A DNA stretch of 34,342 bases from Legionella sp. (GTDB lineage: Bacteria > Pseudomonadota > Gammaproteobacteria > Legionellales > Legionellaceae): contig JAUXYG010000049.1 of NCBI GenBank assembly GCA_030694525.1, forward strand, positions 1 to 34,342, given 5' to 3'. Position numbers and translations under genes: made by a program. Numbering within the stretch: position 1 is the first letter of the stretch; each line of letters starts with the position of its first letter. The notes beneath the pieces were generated by a model. It had not been told where the DNA came from, searched no databases, and was given only the letters and a program-made list of their open reading frames with translations. Of this stretch, positions 23,393 to 31,451 are shown piece after piece.

Positions 23393-24171
23393 TGAAATTA
23401 ATCGCATGCCTTTTTATGTTGTTCTCACCTCAACTCTTTGCAGAGTTAAATCATGCACCTGCTCATGGGTTTCACTGGTACAGTCAAGAGGCAGAAGAGC
23501 CCATTCATAAAATGCTTCCAAAACCACAGGAGCCCCCAAAACCTACCCCTTATGAACAATTGATGGATGTTCGAAAAGCCACGCTGAACAAGCTGGCAAC
23601 GGCCTTAATTGAACCTTCATTTGATGCCACATTGGAGTATATGAAAGCCCAGCAATACTATGCGAAAAACAATCAGAAATTTGTCCAATATTGGCAACAA
23701 GTTCTATTGGTGCATCCAGAACTAGACACGACGTTGCATTTCCCAACGGATAACTCAGCCATTGCGATTCGTAACGACTCAAACAATGCGTTAATTGAAA
23801 AAATAGTGAATGAGGCGTCCAAGCATTATGGGCTTATCCTGTTTTATAAAGGAAATAGTTCCTTATCCCAAAAAATGATTGCTCATTTGATTCCCTTTGT
23901 AAACGCCTCACACTTTTCGATGATATCGGTCACGACCGATGGACAACCCATTGAAGGGCTGCCTAATCCTAAGAATGTGCCTTTAGAAACGATACAAAAA
24001 AACATGAATTTGGAATCACGTTACATGCCCGCCCTTTTTCTTGTGAATCTTAAGACACAAAAAATGTCACCTCTGTCCTACGGCTTTGTCTCAACAACGG
24101 AGCTAAAAGAGCGGTTACTGGATGTGGTCACTCAGTACAAACGATTTAGCTATGAGGGGATTTCCGAATGA
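23389..24171 (+). CDS. traF: TraF, periplasmic pilus-assembly protein
   Basis: 260 residues (247 in F). The signal peptide runs to about LFA (residue 18). The mature chain starts with a Pro-rich segment containing GFHWYSQE, typical of TraF, followed by a thioredoxin-like domain (about 145-250) without CXXC, as in F TraF. It acts in pilus assembly with TraH and TraW. The start overlaps the traN stop (ATGATG). Confidence 0.9.
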   Translation: MMKLIACLFMLFSPQLFAELNHAPAHGFHWYSQEAEEPIHKMLPKPQEPPKPTPYEQLMDVRKATLNKLATALIEPSFDATLEYMKAQQYYAKNNQKFVQYWQQVLLVHPELDTTLHFPTDNSAIAIRNDSNNALIEKIVNEASKHYGLILFYKGNSSLSQKMIAHLIPFVNASHFSMISVTTDGQPIEGLPNPKNVPLETIQKNMNLESRYMPALFLVNLKTQKMSPLSYGFVSTTELKERLLDVVTQYKRFSYEGISE

Positions 24172-24662
24172 TAACCCGTGCCATTTTATTAGCGATAGTG
24201 TTTTTATCTCAAATAAGTTATGCCAATGTGGCAGTGAATGAACTAAATCTGCTTCTTTCAAAAAAAGAGGCAACAAAAGCATCTGTTAAAAATGCCGATC
24301 CTGCAATAAAAGATTTATCGGATAATTATTATTTTATTTTTATTTATCGCAGTACCTGTCCTCATTGCCATAATTTTGCACCCATTTTAAAAGATTTTTC
24401 CGATACCTTTCATTTTAAAGTGCATGCTTACAGCACAGATAGTGAGCCGCTGGATGGATTTAGTGCAGATCCTTTAACACCAGAACTATTTCAAAAGCTC
24501 TATGTGGCAGGGGGGTATAAGCCCACGGTTCCTGCCTTGTTTTTAGTAAACAGCCATACCTTAGACGCCTATGCTGTTTTATTTGGTGAGTCTTCCCCCT
24601 ATCAACTGGCACGCCGAGTTCAGGAATTAAAACAGCATATTGAGGAGAAATTTCATGATTAA
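24168..24662 (+). CDS. trbB: TrbB, periplasmic thiol-disulfide isomerase
   Basis: 164 residues (181 in F). A signal peptide (about 1-19) precedes a thioredoxin fold with the active site CPHC at 64-67 and a cis-proline region, TVPALFLV. It would form or shuffle the disulfides of the Cys-rich TraU, TraN and TraH. It starts within the last codons of traF (ATGA overlap) and its end overlaps the start of traH. Confidence 0.9.
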   Translation: MITRAILLAIVFLSQISYANVAVNELNLLLSKKEATKASVKNADPAIKDLSDNYYFIFIYRSTCPHCHNFAPILKDFSDTFHFKVHAYSTDSEPLDGFSADPLTPELFQKLYVAGGYKPTVPALFLVNSHTLDAYAVLFGESSPYQLARRVQELKQHIEEKFHD

Positions 24663-26025
24663 ATCGTGGACTATGGCATTCGCTTTCCTGCTGAGCACTC
24701 CTATCTATGCTTCGGCAAGCAGCGATCTCTCCGATTTTTTTAATAATTTAGGCTATGCGAGTAATGTGACTGGTGCATCTTCTTATGAATCACAAGCTGC
24801 GGGTTTTGCATCACTGGGCTCTGTCTATGCCCGAAATCAGGTACGAAGCATTCAGATAGCTCATGTTGATGTTCCAGGTATGCGTTCAGGATGTGGCGGG
24901 ATTGATATCACCGCTGGGGGATTTTCATTTATCAAGTCCGATCAAATTATTAAATTCATGCAAAACATTTTAAGTAATGGTGGTGGTTATGCATTAAATT
25001 TAGCCTTAGAAACGGAGTTACCTGAAATAGCTCATTCCATGCAATTCATGCAGAAATTGGCTAATGACATCAACGGAACGAACTTTAACTCGTGTGAAAT
25101 GGGTGAAAATTTGGCTGCTGCTGTTTGGCCTAAAAACCGCGCCGCGCATCAACGATTGTGTGAAGATATAGGTCGTCATAATAATTCCTTTGCTGATTGG
25201 GCTGAAGCACGACAGCAATGCACCACAGAAGAGGGCATGAATAAGCAAATGGAGGCTGCAAAAAACAATCCCGAATATAAAGACCGTGTTTTAATGGATA
25301 CCAATGTGGTTTGGGATGCATTACAACTCAATGAATTTATTAAAAAGGATAAAGCGCTGTCCGAAGTATATATGTCCATTTCTGGAACCCTGGTCTTTGA
25401 TGCCAAAGGAGGGGTTCAAACCTACCCATCCCTTGCTACTAACCAAGATTTTATCAAAGCAATGCTTTATGGGGGGAAATTGCCTAGCTATAAATGCACT
25501 GATGGAGGGATCCCCATTAAATGTATTGTAATTAATGCAGCAGGAAGTCAATCAATTAATAGCAAGGATGCGCTTGTGTTTCAGGTACAAACCTTACTTC
25601 AAGGAGTTTATGAGCACATAAAGGAAGGCACCGCCTTAACTCCAGCACAAAAGGGATTAATAGAGCTCACCCAGCCCTCGGTTTTCCAATTGATTTCGGC
25701 CAGTGCGCAACAAAATATTGGTATTCAGAGCAGTTATGAACTAGCACAAAGTGTTGCAACTGATTTACTGGCTCAATATCTGGCTAACTCACTCGAAGTG
25801 ATTCGCGCATCGCTTGCGGGGAAAGATATTGGACGGATTAATGAGGAGAAGCTTTTCAATAATCTAAATATTGCACAACAGTTTGTAGCGCACTTTAATA
25901 GCGATACTCGGGCGCGTTTTAATTCAGCTCTGACCACCAATCAATTAGTGCAAAATAATGTAAAACAGGCACTCAATGCGCTTAATCCTATTTTAAGACA
26001 AACTTATACTGGAGGGGCACAATGA
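24655..26025 (+). CDS. traH: TraH, pilus assembly protein
   Basis: 456 residues (458 in F) from ATG 24655, seven bases after GAGGAG. The signal peptide ends near YASAS. The mature part contains the conserved MRSGCGGIDITAGGFSFI segment and further Cys. TraH is a periplasmic, outer-membrane-associated assembly factor working with TraF, TraU and TraW. The stop overlaps the traG start (ATGA). Confidence 0.94.
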   Translation: MIKSWTMAFAFLLSTPIYASASSDLSDFFNNLGYASNVTGASSYESQAAGFASLGSVYARNQVRSIQIAHVDVPGMRSGCGGIDITAGGFSFIKSDQIIKFMQNILSNGGGYALNLALETELPEIAHSMQFMQKLANDINGTNFNSCEMGENLAAAVWPKNRAAHQRLCEDIGRHNNSFADWAEARQQCTTEEGMNKQMEAAKNNPEYKDRVLMDTNVVWDALQLNEFIKKDKALSEVYMSISGTLVFDAKGGVQTYPSLATNQDFIKAMLYGGKLPSYKCTDGGIPIKCIVINAAGSQSINSKDALVFQVQTLLQGVYEHIKEGTALTPAQKGLIELTQPSVFQLISASAQQNIGIQSSYELAQSVATDLLAQYLANSLEVIRASLAGKDIGRINEEKLFNNLNIAQQFVAHFNSDTRARFNSALTTNQLVQNNVKQALNALNPILRQTYTGGAQ

Positions 26026-28883
26026 GCCCATTATTGATATACACGCCACAAAATGGAATATTTTTAAAAGAAATGCTTGATGGGATGGCCGCTTTATTAG
26101 GCACATCAACCTTTATCACGGCTTGTGACATCATTATGATTCTATCGGTTGGTATGGTTGGGTATCAGTATGTTTTAGGTAAAAAACTAGAATCATTGAC
26201 ACGCTTTATACTGACCACCTTTTTAGTCACCTATTGCGTGCTTGGGATTAGATTACCTGTGGCTATTATTGATATGCAAACCGCAGAAGGGGCAGGGGAG
26301 GCTTTAACGGTGGATCATGTTCCATTAGGTGTTGCGTTACCTGCAGCTCTAATCAGCGGAATGGGTTATGGAATCACAACGGGGTTTAGTGATGTATTTC
26401 ACATGCCTGATAGCTTGGAATACAACAAAACCGGGATGATTTTTGGGGCAAGAACTTGGCTTGCTGCCACTCAAACCAAGCTTTCCATGTCGCCTGATTT
26501 GGCTGCGGATATGTCGTCTTATATCCGCCAATGCATCTTTACTGCTAAAGTTTTGGCAAGCCATCAAATAAGCCCACAAGAGCTTGTTAATAATGGAAAT
26601 CTCAATAAAACCTACTTTGAAAACCCCTCTCCTATTTATCGTGTGATTTTGCATGACGGAACGAATTTAAGTTGTGGGGAGGCTGCATCCAATTTGAAAA
26701 AAAGACTTCCACATGCTGCAAAGCTTGAACTGGAACGATTAAACCATTTAGTTACCACAGGCTCTCAATCAAAGAATTCTACAGAAACCTTTAGTGATAG
26801 ATTTCAAGCTGCGCATACCTACTACATGAATATAACTACGGATGCAGCAGAAACACTTACTCAAAACATATTAATTAATGCCACTCGAGATGCGGCGGCG
26901 GATGCTTTTGCATTTAATGGCGCAGATGCTGCTCTTATGAATTATACCAACACAAACAGTACTCAAAAAATGCACATAGCAGAGGCGAATAGTTTTTGGC
27001 TTGCAGGATTTCGACTGCCTTATTACATGAGCGTGATGTGGATGTTAACCCTATGTATTTTTCCATTAGTAGTCCTTATTTCATTTTTCCCAACCATGAG
27101 CAATGTGTACTTCTTATACTTACAATCACAAGTCTATCTTTGGTCGTGGCCACCCCTGTTTATCATCATTCATTGGTTTGTTTCCATGGCTTCTAGTATC
27201 ACAATTACTCTCTTTGGCGAAAAAACGGGAGGCGTGACGTTTTCTAATATTGATGCACTGGCAACCTTGCACAGCAATTTTGCTTATACCGCAGGGGCAT
27301 TAGCTGCCAGTGTGCCAGTTCTTGCCTATTACATTACTAAGGGTCTTGGAAGTATTTTAAGTACCTCATCGCAACATTTTGGCGGTATGGCTCAATCCTT
27401 GTCGGTTAGTGAAGCACAATCTGCGGCTCAAGGTAATATTTCCATGGCGTCCTACAGTGGATGGAACATGAATTATGAAAATACCAGTGCTAATAACTTA
27501 TCGGCGAATAAACACGACACGAACTGGACAAACATGCACGGGATGCATACCGAGCAAATGGGAAGTGGCGTTTTAAAAACAACTACAGGAAGTGGGGATG
27601 CCGTTTTTGATGTAAATCCAGGTATGTCTCGTGGTCCTATTCACATATCAGATGCTAAAGCGATAAGTGGTTCACTAAATCAGGCTTATGAAGAATCAAA
27701 GCAAGCCGCAGCAAATCAGTCACAGCATTATCAAACTTCCTTATCAAATTTTGCTCATAGTGCGGTGCAGTTATCTAAAATGCAAGGACACGATTTGCGT
27801 TTAGGTGATGGGGTATCGGAAAGTGAATCGGGTCAATACAATCAGGCATTGTCCACCATGACGCATATTGCCTCGGATGTTGCAAAGCGTGAAGGAATAA
27901 CGCAAGAAGATGCATTGGCGCGGATGACCTCAGCTGGATTAAATGCACATGCAGGCGCCTCCAGTGAAAAAAGTATTTTGGGAAGCATTGGCAAACTGGC
28001 TGTTGGAGCAAGTGGTGGTGTGGATGGGCATTCTAAAATAGAACGCTCCTCAACCAGTAGTGATAGATACCATGAAGGAACGGACAACAGTGTTTCGGCT
28101 AAAGAGGCGCACGATTTTAATCAAGCCCTTAATTACGTCAGTCATTTTGCGCAGACCCATCAGTTTGATAACAGTCATTCCGAAGGGGCGAGCCTTTCTA
28201 ATCAGATGGGGGCTGATTTACGAGAGGCACAAACCGCAAGTCATAACTATGATGCATCGATGTCACAAGCCGCTCGCATCAGTACCGCCCGAAGTTATGT
28301 GGAATCTCATTCAGAACAAATCACAACCGATCTGAATCAGGCCTTTCCGAAATTTGTTGCAAGCCGTATTGGTGAATCTGCTCGTGATGATTTGTATTCT
28401 CATCCCGGAGATATGGCCTCATTACAAAAATTACAAACACTGGGGACAGAGTTTATCAGCACCCAACGTGATGGCTTAATTGCACGCTACGGTAACGCGG
28501 GAAAAGGTGACCTAGTTGACTCTGCATATCTGCACGCATCAACTCCATTAAGAACTAAAGAAGGGGGAATGATCGCCCAATATCAGAAGGATAGTGATGC
28601 ATTGCAGGCGAATGGTAACGCCGCGGGAGTTGGGGTTGATGTGGACACAGCGCAACGAATGCAGCAAAAAATTAACAGTCAGATCGATGGTGTTGTGACT
28701 AAAACAAGTGTCGGTGGAGGACGACTTAAGAGTCAATACCAACAGGCAGTTAGTACAACCCACAATGATGTGGGTGAAGGAAAAAAACTCGGACAAACCA
28801 ATCTGGTTGCGCCAGCAGGCTTAACTAAATGGTTTGATCATCACGATAAAGCAGCTGAGAAAAAGGAACTTATCCATGAATAA
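26022..28883 (+). CDS. traG: TraG, inner-membrane pilus and mating-pair protein
   Basis: 953 residues (938 in F). The N-terminal third has several membrane helices (about 18-75, 325-395 and 420-440) and serves pilus assembly. The C-terminal half, from about 460, is a long polar Ser/Gln/Ala-rich periplasmic region with coiled-coil character. In F this region stabilises mating pairs and is the target recognised by TraS in entry exclusion. The next gene, in the traS position, starts inside its end. Confidence 0.94.
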   Translation: MSPLLIYTPQNGIFLKEMLDGMAALLGTSTFITACDIIMILSVGMVGYQYVLGKKLESLTRFILTTFLVTYCVLGIRLPVAIIDMQTAEGAGEALTVDHVPLGVALPAALISGMGYGITTGFSDVFHMPDSLEYNKTGMIFGARTWLAATQTKLSMSPDLAADMSSYIRQCIFTAKVLASHQISPQELVNNGNLNKTYFENPSPIYRVILHDGTNLSCGEAASNLKKRLPHAAKLELERLNHLVTTGSQSKNSTETFSDRFQAAHTYYMNITTDAAETLTQNILINATRDAAADAFAFNGADAALMNYTNTNSTQKMHIAEANSFWLAGFRLPYYMSVMWMLTLCIFPLVVLISFFPTMSNVYFLYLQSQVYLWSWPPLFIIIHWFVSMASSITITLFGEKTGGVTFSNIDALATLHSNFAYTAGALAASVPVLAYYITKGLGSILSTSSQHFGGMAQSLSVSEAQSAAQGNISMASYSGWNMNYENTSANNLSANKHDTNWTNMHGMHTEQMGSGVLKTTTGSGDAVFDVNPGMSRGPIHISDAKAISGSLNQAYEESKQAAANQSQHYQTSLSNFAHSAVQLSKMQGHDLRLGDGVSESESGQYNQALSTMTHIASDVAKREGITQEDALARMTSAGLNAHAGASSEKSILGSIGKLAVGASGGVDGHSKIERSSTSSDRYHEGTDNSVSAKEAHDFNQALNYVSHFAQTHQFDNSHSEGASLSNQMGADLREAQTASHNYDASMSQAARISTARSYVESHSEQITTDLNQAFPKFVASRIGESARDDLYSHPGDMASLQKLQTLGTEFISTQRDGLIARYGNAGKGDLVDSAYLHASTPLRTKEGGMIAQYQKDSDALQANGNAAGVGVDVDTAQRMQQKINSQIDGVVTKTSVGGGRLKSQYQQAVSTTHNDVGEGKKLGQTNLVAPAGLTKWFDHHDKAAEKKELIHE

Positions 28884-29499
28884 CACAACAATGACACCTC
28901 AGGAATTAAAAGAGGCCATCACTGAAGATATCGAGACGCTAAAAAAACTGGAAGTAGACATTATGCCCGCTGATGAATATTACAAGGCGAATCTGCATTT
29001 GTTTCTCCATGTATTTTTAAAAATATATGGAACAATCCTGTTAGGGATGGTTCTACCCGCCTTTTTTTATTGGCAAGAATTGATAAGCGCCCCTGTTCAT
29101 GAAATTTTATCATCCCTCGGACTGATGGCGTTATTGGCTCTAGGAATATGCCTTTTTGCGTTTTTGTTTCTCTACAGTGCTTTAAATCAGTATGTTTTAA
29201 TTAACTATCAATTAAGAGCGAAACTTAAAACCGGGGATTTGATAGTACAGAAAATGAGACAGGCTGGAACCATTGCTTATCGCATTTATGCTGCGGTTGT
29301 TCTTATTCCCTCCCTTTTTCTATTTCCGGGTGGCGCCGTATTCTTAGCCTTTGGTGCTTTTTTTATTAGCGGTATTTTAACCAGTATCCTTGTTGAAATG
29401 GAACTAAATCGTATTGGAATCAGCACGCTGTTTACTCTTGTAAAAAACTATTTTGATAAGGACAAAAAGGCTGTGGCTGAATTCTCCCAAAACAAATAA
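28876..29499 (+). CDS. Membrane protein in the traS position, possible entry-exclusion protein
   Basis: 207 residues from ATG 28876, eight bases after AAAGGA and overlapping the traG stop. Residues 1-40 are acidic and cytoplasmic. Hydrophobic stretches at about 45-68, 76-106 and 130-172 predict four or so membrane helices. A charged tail follows. No family is recognised. In F, traS, an inner-membrane entry-exclusion protein, lies between traG and traD. Exclusion proteins diverge fast and are recognised by place and topology, so this is a reasonable positional candidate, unproven. Confidence 0.65.
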   Translation: MNNTTMTPQELKEAITEDIETLKKLEVDIMPADEYYKANLHLFLHVFLKIYGTILLGMVLPAFFYWQELISAPVHEILSSLGLMALLALGICLFAFLFLYSALNQYVLINYQLRAKLKTGDLIVQKMRQAGTIAYRIYAAVVLIPSLFLFPGGAVFLAFGAFFISGILTSILVEMELNRIGISTLFTLVKNYFDKDKKAVAEFSQNK

Positions 29500-29535
29500 A
29501 ACCATCACAAAAGATTAAATTTTAACCACAAAAAC

Positions 29536-29556
29536 AAGCAGTGGAAGCCGCTGCTT
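29536..29556 (+). promoter_or_regulatory. Hairpin in the traD leader
   Basis: The arms AAGCAGTGG and CCGCTGCTT pair over nine positions (one T-G wobble) around a 3-base loop, 18 bases before the traD ATG. No T-run follows. It may be an mRNA processing or stabilising element separating traD/traI expression from the upstream operon. Confidence 0.4.
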
Positions 29557-29574
29557 TGCCCAAATTAAGGATAA

Positions 29575-31437
29575 ATGAGAACTATGAGCACTCGATCAAA
29601 AAACAGGCATTACACCCTAGGCGGTCAATATTCATCTAATAATGTACTTATGTGGTTTCAAATTAACAAAGTACTGTTTCATGTGTACTTAATTATTTGG
29701 GCAGTATTTAGTCTACTTTTGACCTGTATTTTTGCACCGCATGGAATGATAAGTCAGACGTTATCCTATCATGGCGCTCATTTTTATCACCTAGCTGGGG
29801 TGCCACATGTGTTTTCTATTCCTGTTAAAGGAGGTTATGCAGCGCAGACAGTCGAACAGATACTCCATAATCACTATTTTTCATCAATATCCTATCGTTT
29901 ACTGAACCTGTTTTTACAGTCAACCCTATGGGCTCTTCCCTTCTCGTTGTTTGCGGTACTTTTAGTGAGCCGTTATTTCATTTATCAAGGAAAAGTTCAA
30001 ACGCAAAATCAATTTATTCGAGGGGCGAGTTTAGTTCCTGCAGAAACCCTCAAAAAACACATAGTTAAACTAAGAAAGGCATCTGATTTAAATCTTGATG
30101 GATTTCCCCTGTTAGAAGGTGCAGAGGTACAGCATTTATTGGTGCATGGCACGGTCGGCATGGGAAAAAGTCAGTTTATTATGAAATTAATGGATTGCTT
30201 ACGTGCACGAGGGGACAGAGTCATTGTCTATGATAAAGGGTGCACTTTTACTCAAGCCTACTTTCAGGAAGGTCATGATGCCTTACTCAATCCCTTTGAT
30301 GCACGCTGTGCTAATTGGGATTTATGGCTGGAAGCCCCGAAAGATGAATTACTAGAAAATATGGCCGAAAGTCTCATCCCTATGCATGGAGAAAACGATC
30401 CGTTTTGGGTTAATGCGGCGCGTACCGTATTTGCATGTCTTGCAAGCCAAATGCGTGAGGACAAAGACCGATCATTATCTAAGCTGCTAGGTTTACTTGT
30501 AACGGGCGAGTTTAGCGAGCTAGAACCCTATCTTGCTGGCACGGCTGCTGCAACCTTAGTCAGTAATAAAATAGAAAAAACAGCCATTTCAATTCGTTCT
30601 GTCATTACAACCTACCTTAAATCAATGCAGTCGTTAAGTGGTCTTGCTGAATCGGGACGAAGCCCCTTTTCCATTCGGGATTATCTATTAAATAAAGAGT
30701 TGGAAGGTTGGCTTTTCATATCAAGTAATGGAGAACAACATAAATCCTTAAAACCGTTGATTTCCATGTGGATTGCCATGGCATCGTTAACCCTTTTAAG
30801 TTTGCCAGAAGATGCCAACAGACGCATTTGGTTTATTTGTGATGAGTTACCCAGTTTACATAAATTACCCTTACTGGGTGAAACCATTGCTGAAGTCAGA
30901 AAATTTGGTGGTTGCTTTTTACTTGGGATGCAAAGTTTTAGCCAGTTAGAGAAGGTCTATGGACGTAGTGGGGCGGCTGAAATTTTTGACTTGCTCAATA
31001 CGCGTGCTTTTTTTGCAAGCCCTAGCCATGAAATGGCGCAACTTGTAAGTAAGGAGCTTGGGGATGAGGAGATTGACGACACCCGAGAAAATTATTCCTA
31101 TGGAGCTAACTCCATTCGAGACGGTATTTCGTTAGGCAAAAATCGCATTACGCGACCTTTAGTGACTTATCCTGAAATTATGGGACTTGATCCGCTCACC
31201 TGTTACCTGCGCCTACCGGGTCATTATCCGATTACAAAATTGGAACTACATTATCAAAAAAGAAGTGCAAAGGCTGCAGGTTTTTTACCTCGTGCCATAC
31301 CGTCAATTGCTGCCTGTAATGCCGACCTTAAAAATGAGTCTGATAATAATGACCCAGCAGACAATCGTTTTGATCTTCAGGCACAAACCGTTACGAAACG
31401 TGTCGAACGAGAATGTGGAATGGAATCTATTTTTTGA
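29575..31437 (+). CDS. traD: TraD, type IV coupling protein
   Basis: 620 residues (717 in F). Two N-terminal membrane helices (about 31-50 and 115-140) anchor a cytoplasmic ATPase. Walker A GTVGMGKS is at 192-199 and the Walker B region IWFICDE ends at 423-424. It recruits the TraI-bound strand and pumps it through the channel. The C-terminal extension present in F TraD, which contacts TraM, is shortened here. AAGG precedes the start by four bases. An in-frame ATG at 29584 is an alternative start. Confidence 0.94.
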   Translation: MRTMSTRSKNRHYTLGGQYSSNNVLMWFQINKVLFHVYLIIWAVFSLLLTCIFAPHGMISQTLSYHGAHFYHLAGVPHVFSIPVKGGYAAQTVEQILHNHYFSSISYRLLNLFLQSTLWALPFSLFAVLLVSRYFIYQGKVQTQNQFIRGASLVPAETLKKHIVKLRKASDLNLDGFPLLEGAEVQHLLVHGTVGMGKSQFIMKLMDCLRARGDRVIVYDKGCTFTQAYFQEGHDALLNPFDARCANWDLWLEAPKDELLENMAESLIPMHGENDPFWVNAARTVFACLASQMREDKDRSLSKLLGLLVTGEFSELEPYLAGTAAATLVSNKIEKTAISIRSVITTYLKSMQSLSGLAESGRSPFSIRDYLLNKELEGWLFISSNGEQHKSLKPLISMWIAMASLTLLSLPEDANRRIWFICDELPSLHKLPLLGETIAEVRKFGGCFLLGMQSFSQLEKVYGRSGAAEIFDLLNTRAFFASPSHEMAQLVSKELGDEEIDDTRENYSYGANSIRDGISLGKNRITRPLVTYPEIMGLDPLTCYLRLPGHYPITKLELHYQKRSAKAAGFLPRAIPSIAACNADLKNESDNNDPADNRFDLQAQTVTKRVERECGMESIF

Positions 31438-31451
31438 GAGAGAAATAAATC

